Shown here in pieces: positions 1 through 6,506 of a stretch of 7,189 nucleotides of DNA. The stretch is from NCBI GenBank assembly GCA_030698935.1, contig JAUYLR010000003.1, forward strand, positions 1 through 7,189, read 5' to 3'. Origin of the DNA: a bacterium (lineage in GTDB: Bacteria > Patescibacteriota > Minisyncoccia > Phycocordibacterales > UBA2100). The translations under genes and the position numbers were made by a program. Within the stretch, counting starts at the first letter, position 1, and each line of letters starts with the position of its first letter. The notes below the pieces were generated by a model that was given only the letters and a program-made list of their open reading frames with translations, was not told where the DNA came from and made no database searches.

Positions 1-485
1 ATTTTATCCAGACCCGAACTGAACAACTTTGCGGTATACGAACCTTCCGGCATTTCCGATTTACGCTTCGCAATCACTGCAAATAATTTTTGGAGCTCAT
101 CCCCCGCAAGTTCATAGTCAAAACATGAAACGGTGCCTTTGTGGCACGTCGGGCCGTTCGGCTCTGCTCTCACGAGCAGAGTATCGCTATCGCAGTCAAG
201 TTTGATGTCAACCACACGCAATACATTTCCGCTTTCCTCGCCTTTTTTCCACAACCGTTTTTTTGTCCTGCTGTAAAACCAGACTTCGTTATCAGCTATG
301 GTTTTCTTTAGCGCCTCCTCGTCCATGTATCCGAGCATAAGCACCGTGCCGGTTGAACTGTCTTGCACAATTGCGGGAACAAGACCCATTACCTTTTTCC
401 AATCAATCTTATCTGTTAGAGTTTTCACCCCGTTAGAGACAGGTCGCGTTAGCGTTTTATTTGCGGCAGTTTTAGTCATAGTCAT
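1..485 (-). CDS. hisI: HisIE bifunctional PR-AMP cyclohydrolase / PR-ATP pyrophosphatase, partial (3' end outside window)
   Basis: Carries out steps 2 and 3 of histidine synthesis: the HisE part cleaves pyrophosphate from PR-ATP and the HisI part opens the adenine ring of PR-AMP. The frame is open to the left edge, with 161 codons visible. The HisI domain shows [28 protein letters not shown], the metal-binding DCDSDT, and [12 protein letters not shown] with its zinc cysteines, all close to E. coli HisI. The start of HisE follows ([25 protein letters not shown]); the rest of HisE is missing. Start is uncertain: ATG at 485 or 479 lies inside the inverted-repeat element 428-544 and would add about 19 element-coded residues ending SNG. 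The family-like start is GTG at 428-426 ([10 protein letters not shown]), which was ATG before the insertion. No clear Shine-Dalgarno supports either choice. Confidence 0.93.
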   Translation of the reverse strand, partial: MTMTKTAANKTLTRPVSNGVKTLTDKIDWKKVMGLVPAIVQDSSTGTVLMLGYMDEEALKKTIADNEVWFYSRTKKRLWKKGEESGNVLRVVDIKLDCDSDTLLVRAEPNGPTCHKGTVSCFDYELAGDELQKLFAVIAKRKSEMPEGSYTAKLFSSGLDK

Positions 486-544
486 TTAATTGAAGATTTG
501 GATATCTTACACTGTATCTTGTACGACCGCGGTCTCTAACGGGG
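428..544. mobile_element. MITE-like inverted-repeat element 5 (hisHAF/hisIE junction), 117 bp
   Basis: The 13-bp terminal inverted repeats are perfect: CCCCGTTAGAGAC at 428-440 and GTCTCTAACGGGG at 532-544. Both ends differ from the other four copies at the same place (GAGAC instead of GAAG), so complementarity is kept. The flanking direct repeat is only 3 bp (TCA at 425-427 and 545-547). Taking out the element plus one TCA gives, on the minus strand, ATATGAAAACT, an ATGA overlap between the hisHAF stop and the hisI start. A 10-bp palindrome GACCGCGGTC at 525-534 overlaps the right end. No coding capacity for a transposase. Confidence 0.85.
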
Positions 545-2686
545 TCATATCCGAATCAGTATACCCCGTTCCGATAAATATTTCTTCAGCTCTGCGATAT
601 CAATTTCGCCCGAGTGAAATAACGAAGCCGCCAAAACCGCATCGGATTTCCCCTTCAGCAACGCCTCCGCAAAATGTTCCCTTGTTCCGGCGCCGCTTGA
701 GGCGATGACAGGAATGGAAACGGACTGGGAAATAGCCTTTAACAAGGCCAAATCATAGCCGCTTTTTGTGCCGTCTTTATCAAGCGAATTCACGAGCAGT
801 TCACCCGCTCCGCGCCTTTCCATATCTTTGCAGAATTGTATGGCATCAACACCAGTGGCATCGAGTCCGCCTCTGATGAATATTTCCCACATCCCCGCAC
901 TATTCTTTTTAGGGTCTACCGATATGACGATGCACTGCGAGCCGAATGCCTGCGATGCTTCGTTAATCAAATCAGGGTTGGTGATTGCGGCGGAGCCGAT
1001 AGACACTTTATCTGCTCCCGCATTCAGCAAATTCCTGATGTCGGATATTGTTTGCACCCCTCCACCTACAGTGAATGGAATGTTGATGTTTTTCGCGATG
1101 CGCCCTGCAAGCTCATACAGGGTTTTTCTGTTCTCTACCGTCGCGTTTATGTCCAAGAATACGAGCTCGTCTATGCCGTCATCGCTATACCGACGCCCCA
1201 GTTCAACGGGGTCGCCCGCATCTTTCAAATCCTTGAAATGGGTTCCTTTAACAACCCTGCCGTCTGCAATATCCATACACGCAATCACGCGCTTCGTAAC
1301 AGCACGTGTGGGTTTTGCGGATGTCTTTGAGATATACGGTGAAGGAATGGCAGCAACCGCCTCGGCAATGTTGATTGTCTTTTCGTATATCGCCTTGCCC
1401 ACGATTGCACCGTATGCTCCCATTCCGCCCAATTTCTTGAGGTCATCTATTGATGTGATGCCTCCGGCGACCATAACCCTAAACGGTGTCTTTAATATCC
1501 TTCCGACACCCTCATAATCAGGCCCCTTCAATGTTCCATCGCTCGCAATGCTTGTGTAAATAATAGTGGTAACTCCCGCCTCCGTAAGTTTTGCAAGCAA
1601 CGATTCTGTGGTTTCGGCAGTGGTCTTCTTCCACCCCTCTGTGGCAACGAGGCCGTTTCGCGTATCAACAGACACAACAACCCTCCCCGGCCCATATTCT
1701 GCTATCAGTGCCCGTACCATTTCCAAATTCGTAAGCGCCGAAGTGCTGACGACGATGCGCAGAGCGCCGGTATCAAGATAAAATCTGGCGTCCTCTATAG
1801 TGCGGATTCCGCCGCCAACTTGTACCGATACCGCAATCTTTTTGATGAGCCGTGCAATGACAGTGGCATTTTCAGGAACGCCTTTCCGTGCACCGTCCAA
1901 ATCAACGACATGCAGATATTTCGCGCCCGCGTCTACGAATGACTTTGCCATCAGGGCGGGGTCATCGCCGTATGTCGTTTGCTTGTCGTACTCGCCCTGC
2001 AGAAGGCGCACGCATTTACCGCCGATGATATCTATCGCGGGTGCAACCAAGAGTGTTTTAGGCGTGCCGGTACCGAGTTCGCAAAAGTTCTTCAGAATTT
2101 GGACGCCAAGCAGGCCCGATTTTTCGGGGTGGAATTGCGTGCCGTAGAAATTGTCTTTCCGGATTACCGCCGCAAATGGCGTGTTTCCATAGGATGAGGC
2201 GGCCACGGTGTATGCATCGGAAGATTCCGCGTAATAGGAATTTGCAAAGTAGGCAAAGAGCGTGTCGGGCACATCACGAAACAACGGGTCGTACTTCGTA
2301 GCGGTAATGGTATTCCATCCGATTTGGGGAATTTTCATGTCACCGCGAAACTTGCGCACCGTGCCGGGAATTATGCCGAGACACTCTGTCTCATCCTCTT
2401 CGGAGGCTGCAAAAAGCAGTTGCATGCCGAGACAAATACCCAGAAACGGCTTTTTGATATCGCGAATGACATCCGCGAGTCCGTTTTCCCGCAGAAATTC
2501 CATCGCCGGTTTCGCGCGTCCTTGGCCGGGAAAAATGACCTTGTCAGCGGAGAGAATTTCTTTAGCGTCGCGCGTTACCACGTACTTAATGCCAAAACGC
2601 TCAAGTGCGTTCGTAACCGAGGCAATATTGCCCGCGTTGTAATCTATGATCGCTATCCTCACCCCGTTAGAAGCTTTTTTCTCCAT
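545..2686 (-). CDS. hisHAF: HisH-HisA-HisF trifunctional fusion (IGP synthase glutaminase, ProFAR isomerase, IGP synthase cyclase)
   Basis: One 713-aa frame joins three enzymes in pathway and operon order. HisH is about residues 9-203: nucleophile Cys85 in GICLGMQLLF, with His186 and Glu188 in QFHPEKSG. HisA is about 211-447: Asp219 in APAIDI and Asp341 in VSVDTRNG as the likely acid/base pair, QVGGGIR at 289-295. HisF is about 466-713: Asp472 in ACMDIADGRVVKG, Asp591 in VISVDPKK, NSLDKDGTKSGYD at 633-645. Linkers are short (about 204-210 and 448-465) and no stop or repeat interrupts them. HisA makes PRFAR; HisH supplies ammonia to HisF, which makes IGP and AICAR. I used the ATG at 2686. Residues 1-8 (MEKKASNG) are element-derived, and the ancestral start corresponds to the present GTG at 2662-2660 (VRIAIIDYNAGN). 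The stop TGA (547-545) abuts the next element. Eukaryotic HIS7 fuses HisH to HisF; I know of no described HisH-HisA-HisF chain. Confidence 0.95.
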   Translation of the reverse strand: MEKKASNGVRIAIIDYNAGNIASVTNALERFGIKYVVTRDAKEILSADKVIFPGQGRAKPAMEFLRENGLADVIRDIKKPFLGICLGMQLLFAASEEDETECLGIIPGTVRKFRGDMKIPQIGWNTITATKYDPLFRDVPDTLFAYFANSYYAESSDAYTVAASSYGNTPFAAVIRKDNFYGTQFHPEKSGLLGVQILKNFCELGTGTPKTLLVAPAIDIIGGKCVRLLQGEYDKQTTYGDDPALMAKSFVDAGAKYLHVVDLDGARKGVPENATVIARLIKKIAVSVQVGGGIRTIEDARFYLDTGALRIVVSTSALTNLEMVRALIAEYGPGRVVVSVDTRNGLVATEGWKKTTAETTESLLAKLTEAGVTTIIYTSIASDGTLKGPDYEGVGRILKTPFRVMVAGGITSIDDLKKLGGMGAYGAIVGKAIYEKTINIAEAVAAIPSPYISKTSAKPTRAVTKRVIACMDIADGRVVKGTHFKDLKDAGDPVELGRRYSDDGIDELVFLDINATVENRKTLYELAGRIAKNINIPFTVGGGVQTISDIRNLLNAGADKVSIGSAAITNPDLINEASQAFGSQCIVISVDPKKNSAGMWEIFIRGGLDATGVDAIQFCKDMERRGAGELLVNSLDKDGTKSGYDLALLKAISQSVSIPVIASSGAGTREHFAEALLKGKSDAVLAASLFHSGEIDIAELKKYLSERGILIRI

Positions 2687-2757
2687 AAATAATATTGATT
2701 ATTGTTTCAGCACCGCGAACTCCCAATTGAATCAACAAACGCGGGCTTCTAACGGGG
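2662..2757. mobile_element. MITE-like inverted-repeat element 4 (hisB/hisHAF junction), 96 bp
   Basis: Perfect 13-bp terminal inverted repeats: CCCCGTTAGAAGC at 2662-2674 and GCTTCTAACGGGG at 2745-2757. A 4-bp direct repeat CTCA (2658-2661 and 2758-2761; TGAG on the minus strand) flanks it like a target-site duplication. Removing element plus one copy restores minus-strand CTATGAGGATA, where the hisB TGA overlaps an ATG starting MRIAIIDY. The insertion changed that start to GTG, because the element ends in G. An internal CCGCG (2713-2717) can pair with CGCGG (2740-2744). Non-coding apart from the eight codons it lends to hisH. Confidence 0.88.
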
Positions 2758-2758
2758 C

Positions 2759-3832
2759 TCATAGAACCCCCTTGGTTGTTGGGAGTTCTCCCCGCGTACG
2801 AGGGTCCTGTGACACGGCCATTTTCAGAGCCTTTGCGAACGACTTGAAAATCGCCTCTATTTTGTGGTGTTCATTCTTACTGTACTTCACGTTGATGTGA
2901 ATATTCGCCTTCAGTGATTCAGCAAGCGACCGGAAGAAATGCTCCACGAGCTCCGTGGGCAAGTCCCCCACCATTTCTCTCTTGAATTCCGCGTTGAAGA
3001 CCGCGTACGGGCGGCCCCCCAGATCTAAAGCAGTTTCTACCAACGTGTCGTCCATGGGCAAGAGGAATCCGTACCGGTTAATCCCCTTGCGTTCTCCCAG
3101 TGCCCCTACAAGCGCCGTACCCAGTGCGAGGCCGACGTCCTCCACCGTGTGGTGTTCGTCTATGTGCAAATCTCCCTCGGCTTTCACCGTTAGGTCTATG
3201 AGCGAGTGCTTGGATAACTGCTCCAGCATGTGATTAAAGAAGTTCAGCCCCGTGTCTATTGTGGACGCGCCGTTTCCATCAAGATTGCACTGCACAAATA
3301 TCCTTGTTTCTTTCGTGGCGCGCTCCACGGAAGCGATACGCGGGAATGTGCCGTTTGACTCCATTTTATATGCGCGGATGCCGATGTTCTTGGCAAACTC
3401 AACATCAGTTTCCCTATCGCCGACAACAAAAGACTTCTCATAGTCAATCTGTATTTTTTTAAGGAATTTCTTTACGAGTCCTGTTTTCGGTTTGCGGCAA
3501 GCGCAATTGTCCGCTGCAAAATGCGGGCACACGAACGCTTCGCTGAACCGAATGCCCTCGTTCTCAAGCATTTTCAAGAATGTGTTTTGGACCATTTCAT
3601 AACCCCTGACCGGGAACGACGGCGTCCCGAGCCCGTCCTGGTTGGATACCATCACAAGTTCATATCCATCGGCCTGTATGCGCTTTAATCCTTCAACGAC
3701 ACCGTGGAGAATTTGCAGTCTCTCCAGCGAATCCACTTGGGAGGTATCGGCGGGTTCATTGATGAGCGTTCCGTCGCGGTCAATAAACGCGACTTTCAAC
3801 AATTTTTTTGCGACGGTTTTTTTTGTCTTCAT
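2759..3832 (-). CDS. hisB: HisB bifunctional histidinol-phosphatase / imidazoleglycerol-phosphate dehydratase
   Basis: Supplies the dehydratase step (IGP to imidazole acetol phosphate) and the histidinol-phosphate phosphatase step. It has 357 residues against about 355 in E. coli and aligns in character over its whole length. The N-terminal HAD phosphatase has FIDRDGTLINEP with Asp18 and Asp20, SNQDGLGTPSFP at 63-74, the zinc-loop pattern CPHFAADNCACRKPK at 102-116, and VGDRETD at 137-143. The C-terminal dehydratase begins near 173 (TKETRI) and has FNHMLEQLSKHS at 199-210 and both metal motifs, HHTVED at 227-232 and HHKIEA at 322-327, ending TTKGVL. The start ATG (3832-3830) uses the last base of the upstream element as its A. 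No in-frame ATG or GTG lies between it and the preceding in-frame TAA. No Shine-Dalgarno is visible; ancestrally the start overlapped the hisC stop. Confidence 0.97.
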   Translation of the reverse strand: MKTKKTVAKKLLKVAFIDRDGTLINEPADTSQVDSLERLQILHGVVEGLKRIQADGYELVMVSNQDGLGTPSFPVRGYEMVQNTFLKMLENEGIRFSEAFVCPHFAADNCACRKPKTGLVKKFLKKIQIDYEKSFVVGDRETDVEFAKNIGIRAYKMESNGTFPRIASVERATKETRIFVQCNLDGNGASTIDTGLNFFNHMLEQLSKHSLIDLTVKAEGDLHIDEHHTVEDVGLALGTALVGALGERKGINRYGFLLPMDDTLVETALDLGGRPYAVFNAEFKREMVGDLPTELVEHFFRSLAESLKANIHINVKYSKNEHHKIEAIFKSFAKALKMAVSQDPRTRGELPTTKGVL

Positions 3833-3951
3833 CCCGTTAGAAGTAGGAAGCTCGCGCTTCCGACTTGTAAGTTATTGTTTGTAAGCGTACGACCAATGTT
3901 AAACATACGTTGAATGTACCACAGTCTAAACTTCCGCGACTTCTAACGGGA
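3832..3951. mobile_element. MITE-like inverted-repeat element 3 (hisC/hisB junction), 120 bp
   Basis: Perfect 13-bp terminal inverted repeats: TCCCGTTAGAAGT at 3832-3844 and ACTTCTAACGGGA at 3939-3951, flanked by TTCA direct repeats at 3828-3831 and 3952-3955. Same length, same TTCA repeat and same end type as the element at 6386-6505. Both share the left subterminal hairpin and an AACTTCCG box (here 3929-3936) two bases inside the right repeat, while their centres differ. Removal with one TTCA restores minus-strand ATATGAAGAC, an ATGA overlap of the hisC stop and hisB start. Confidence 0.9.
3843..3864. repeat. Subterminal hairpin of element 3
   Basis: GTAGGAAGC and GCTTCCGAC form a 9-bp stem with one mismatch around a TCGC loop. 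The same hairpin with a TTGC loop occurs at 6397-6418, so the stem is conserved while the loop changes. It is not followed by a U-run on either strand, so it does not look like an intrinsic terminator. Confidence 0.75.
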
Positions 3952-3952
3952 T

Positions 3953-4993
3953 TCATATAAGTTTCTTTATCGCGGTTAATAATACATCGTTTTGTTCCGG
4001 TGTAGCGATTGATATCCGCACGCAGTTTTCCAGCAGTTTCTTGTTGCCGAATTCCCTGATGATGAGTGCGGATTCACCGGCGAGCTTCTTGGCGATGTTT
4101 GAGGCGGTAGGATATTTCACGAGAAGAAAATTAGCATCGCTCGGGAAGACCGTGAGTCCCATTTCTGTGAGGCGCTTGTTCATGCGGTTACGTTCTTTAA
4201 GAATAGTGTCCTTGAATTCAGCCACCGTCTCTTTCTCGGCCAAGGCCCTAACGGCAAGCGCGGATGAAATGCGGTTGATGTTGTACGGCGCTTTGATCTT
4301 GTCCAGATACTGAATAACTTTTTCATTAGCTATTGCATATCCGACGCGTATCCCCGCCAACCCCCATATTTTGGAAAATGTCCGCAGAATGACAAGGTTC
4401 TCAAAATCCGCAACTCTTTTTGAGAGAGATTCTTTTGAGGCAAATTCAATGTACGCTTCGTCAACAACGACAATTCCTTTGAACTTCTTACACAGCTCTT
4501 TAATGTCCTCCGCGCGAAGAAGATTGCCCGTCGGATTATTCGGCGAGCAACAGAAAATTAACTTTGTTTGAGGCGTTGTGGAATTGAACACCGACGGTAT
4601 ATCAATCTGGAAATTGTCATTCAGACTGCACGTCTCTACGCCCACCCCGGCAGTTTCCGCGGCGACTTTGTACATGCCATAGGTCGGCTCTACCACCAGC
4701 ACCGATTCATCAGGATTTACGAAGAGGCGGATAAGCAGGTCTATGATTTCATCCGAACCGTTGCCCGCGAAAATATTCTCATCGCCTATACCGAGGAATT
4801 TTGCAAGAGCCGAGCGCAGTTTCTTGGAATACGGGTCGGGATATCTGTTTAATTCCGGTACTCCTTCAAGCGTGACCGTACTTCCGAGCGCGTTTTCGTT
4901 CGCGTCAAAGAACATACCCGATTGGTGCAGGCTTCGCGCCGAAGAATACGGCTTCATATCTCTGATATTTTTTCGTACGAGTTGGTCTATCAT
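3953..4993 (-). CDS. hisC: HisC histidinol-phosphate aminotransferase
   Basis: PLP-dependent fold-type I aminotransferase that converts imidazole acetol phosphate to histidinol phosphate with glutamate as amino donor; cytosolic, works as a dimer in the family. It has 346 residues, a normal length. Visible landmarks: DANENALG at 30-37, RYPDPYS at 50-56, GNGSDEIID at 77-85 (cofactor phosphate contact), Tyr105 in EPTYGMY, PNNPTGN at 151-157, Asp178 and Tyr181 in VVDEAYIEF, the Schiff-base Lys208 in RTFSKIWGLAG, and substrate-binding Arg216. The start ATG at 4993 lies 16 nt after the hisD TAA. It is the only junction whose ancestral form was a short spacer instead of an ATGA overlap. Upstream AAGAAA is at best a weak ribosome site. 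The stop TGA (3955-3953) lies within the direct repeat of the next element. Confidence 0.97.
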   Translation of the reverse strand: MIDQLVRKNIRDMKPYSSARSLHQSGMFFDANENALGSTVTLEGVPELNRYPDPYSKKLRSALAKFLGIGDENIFAGNGSDEIIDLLIRLFVNPDESVLVVEPTYGMYKVAAETAGVGVETCSLNDNFQIDIPSVFNSTTPQTKLIFCCSPNNPTGNLLRAEDIKELCKKFKGIVVVDEAYIEFASKESLSKRVADFENLVILRTFSKIWGLAGIRVGYAIANEKVIQYLDKIKAPYNINRISSALAVRALAEKETVAEFKDTILKERNRMNKRLTEMGLTVFPSDANFLLVKYPTASNIAKKLAGESALIIREFGNKKLLENCVRISIATPEQNDVLLTAIKKLI

Positions 4994-5009
4994 ACTGATG
5001 TGTTATTTC

Positions 5010-6386
5010 TTAAACCCCGTTAGAAGCTCTCACGGAGCGTGGACCCCCCGCGTTCGATAATTTTTTGGCGTTTCCCGCGGTAGGCCGCTGGTATTCGGCT
5101 TCTAACGGGGTAAATCGGATGCTCACGGCATTTTTGTGCGCGTCCAAACCTTCGCGTTCCGCCAATGTCTCAACGGTGCTCCGTAAATTCCTGATTCCCT
5201 GCTTTGATACCTTCTGTACCTGTATCTTTTTACCGAACGATTCGACGGACAGCGCAGAGAACTTTTTTGCGTATCCGGAAGTCGGCAGGGTGTGATTGGC
5301 ACCCGTCGCATAATCTCCGAGCGGCTCCGATGCATAGGGACCAAGGAAAATTGAGCCGGCATTGTTGACCGCGGCAAGGGCTTTTGCCTCGTCCTTGAGA
5401 ACAAGTTCCAAGTGCTCCGGCGCATATCCGTTGATGAACGATATCGCAGTGTCAAAAGAATCCGTCACAATCGCAAAGCTCTTTTTGAGCGATTGCTGAA
5501 TTATCGCTTTCCGCGTTAAGTCTGCGAGCTGCGTATCAATCTTTCGTGATACCTTCTCCGCGAACGGTTTTGAGAGTGTTACGAGAATCGCCTGCGAATC
5601 TTCACCGTGTTCAAGTTGTGACAATAAATCAGCGGCGACCCACGCGGGATTTGCGGAAGCATCCGCGAACACAAGTACCTCTGACGGGCCTGCGGGCATA
5701 TCTATGTCCGCCTCTCCGTAGACGAGGAGTTTTGCGGTCGTTACGTACTGATTGCCCGGTCCGAATATTTTAGAGACCTTTGGAATTGTTTTGGTGCCAT
5801 ACGCCATTCCTGCAATAGCCTGTGCTCCGCCCACTTTGTATATTTGCGATATCCCGCACAAATCGGCCGCGACCAAAACCGCACTGGGGACTTCGCCCCT
5901 TGCGTTCGGCGGTACGCACAAAATTACCTCCCTGCAACCTGCCACCTGTGCAGGAACACCAAGCATGAGAACAGTTGAGGGGTACGCGGCTTTTCCTCCG
6001 GGAATATACAGGCCAACACGTTCTATGGGGCGGAACTCCCGCCACACGGAAACACCCTTCTCCGTTTCTATCGCCGGTTCTTTGCGTACCAGAGATTTTG
6101 AGTGAAATTTCTCAATGTTCCTTTTTGCGCGCTTGAGCGCCCGAACTACATCTTGAGATTCGTTCTTATATGCCTGTTCTATCTCGTCTTTGGAAACGCG
6201 GAGAGACTTCAGCGTTGCCCCGTCATATTTTCGTGTAAGCTCAAGAAGTGCCTTGTCGCCATCGCGACGTACCTTGGCTATGATTGTGCGCACGACAGCT
6301 TCAACGCCCGCAGATTTTCTCTGCGCGCGCCGTACCGTGCTGAGTATGCGGGTTACTGTATTTTTTCCTGTAATGAGGACTTTCAT
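5010..6386 (-). CDS. hisD: HisD histidinol dehydrogenase, with element-derived C-terminal tail
   Basis: Zinc enzyme that oxidises L-histidinol to L-histidine with two NAD+. Numbering from the upstream in-frame ATG at 6449: GLYIPGGKAAYPS at 146-158, GPGNQYVTTAK at 230-240, metal ligands Gln278 and His281 in SQLEHGED, catalytic Glu345 and His346 in APEHLEL, Asp379 in GDYATGANHTLP, and His438 in DAHKNAV. I chose ATG 6386-6384 (MKVLITGKN). The 21 extra residues from 6449, ending RKLPTSNG, come wholly from the element at 6386-6505. The family domain ends at NAVSIRF; the next 33 residues (TPLEAEYQ to RASNGV) are a translation of the element at 5015-5110, and the TAA stop comes from the duplicated TTTA. 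Before insertion the end would have read RFKK then TAA. Enzyme identity is certain; start and use of the tail are inference. Confidence 0.95.
   Translation of the reverse strand: MKVLITGKNTVTRILSTVRRAQRKSAGVEAVVRTIIAKVRRDGDKALLELTRKYDGATLKSLRVSKDEIEQAYKNESQDVVRALKRAKRNIEKFHSKSLVRKEPAIETEKGVSVWREFRPIERVGLYIPGGKAAYPSTVLMLGVPAQVAGCREVILCVPPNARGEVPSAVLVAADLCGISQIYKVGGAQAIAGMAYGTKTIPKVSKIFGPGNQYVTTAKLLVYGEADIDMPAGPSEVLVFADASANPAWVAADLLSQLEHGEDSQAILVTLSKPFAEKVSRKIDTQLADLTRKAIIQQSLKKSFAIVTDSFDTAISFINGYAPEHLELVLKDEAKALAAVNNAGSIFLGPYASEPLGDYATGANHTLPTSGYAKKFSALSVESFGKKIQVQKVSKQGIRNLRSTVETLAEREGLDAHKNAVSIRFTPLEAEYQRPTAGNAKKLSNAGGPRSVRASNGV
5015..5110. mobile_element. MITE-like inverted-repeat element 2, inside the 3' end of hisD, 96 bp
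   Basis: Perfect 13-bp terminal inverted repeats: CCCCGTTAGAAGC at 5015-5027 and GCTTCTAACGGGG at 5098-5110, with TAAA direct repeats at 5011-5014 and 5111-5114. Same length and end type as the element at 2662-2757. It is open in the hisD frame and translated as that protein's last 33 residues. Two small internal stems are visible: GCTC/GAGC at 5026-5038 and GCGG/CCGC at 5077-5088. The only copy of the five that sits inside a reading frame instead of at a stop/start overlap. Confidence 0.88.
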
Positions 6387-6505
6387 CCCGTTAGAAGTAG
6401 GAAGCTTGCGCTTCCGACCGGTGTTGATTATCAGTGGTTTTTTTGTCATATGAGATTATTTCGCCTACATTTCACTATGCATAACTTCCGAAACTTCTAA
6501 CGGGA
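6386..6505. mobile_element. MITE-like inverted-repeat element 1 (hisG/hisD junction), 120 bp
   Basis: Perfect 13-bp terminal inverted repeats: TCCCGTTAGAAGT at 6386-6398 and ACTTCTAACGGGA at 6493-6505, flanked by TTCA direct repeats at 6382-6385 and 6506-6509. AACTTCCG at 6483-6490 lies two bases inside the right repeat, as in element 3. Removal with one TTCA restores minus-strand GTATGAAAGTC, an ATGA overlap of the hisG stop and hisD start. Contains an in-frame ATG for hisD (6449-6447) in its middle. Confidence 0.9.
6397..6418. repeat. Subterminal hairpin of element 1
   Basis: GTAGGAAGC and GCTTCCGAC form a 9-bp stem with one mismatch around a TTGC loop; it is the counterpart of 3843-3864. 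Read on the minus strand it ends 10 bases before the terminal GGG that precedes the hisD ATG, and could affect initiation there. Confidence 0.75.
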
Positions 6506-6506
6506 T

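Noticed and set aside
768..1517. Long plus-strand open frame (249 codons) opposite hisHAF
   Set aside because: It lies wholly antisense to the strongly supported HisA/HisF coding region and its translation shows no recognisable domain; it is a shadow frame.
2662..2757. Possible sigma70-like promoter inside element 4 (minus strand TTGGGA at 2726-2721, 17-bp gap, AATAAT at 2703-2698)
   Set aside because: The -35 match is poor and AT-rich hexamers are expected by chance here; the other elements show no comparable pair. Not supported without transcript data.
3843..3864. Hairpins in the elements as rho-independent terminators
   Set aside because: No run of U follows the stem in the direction of transcription, and termination between genes of one pathway operon would be counterproductive.
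5010..5115. HisD tail explained by a sequencing frameshift
   Set aside because: The tail matches an intact element with perfect 13-bp ends and a 4-bp duplicated flank, so an insertion explains it without any error.
428..6505. The repeated CCCGTTAGA units read as a CRISPR array
   Set aside because: Units occur as inverted pairs around 96-120 bp elements, separated by whole genes, with no regular direct repeat-spacer pattern and no cas genes.
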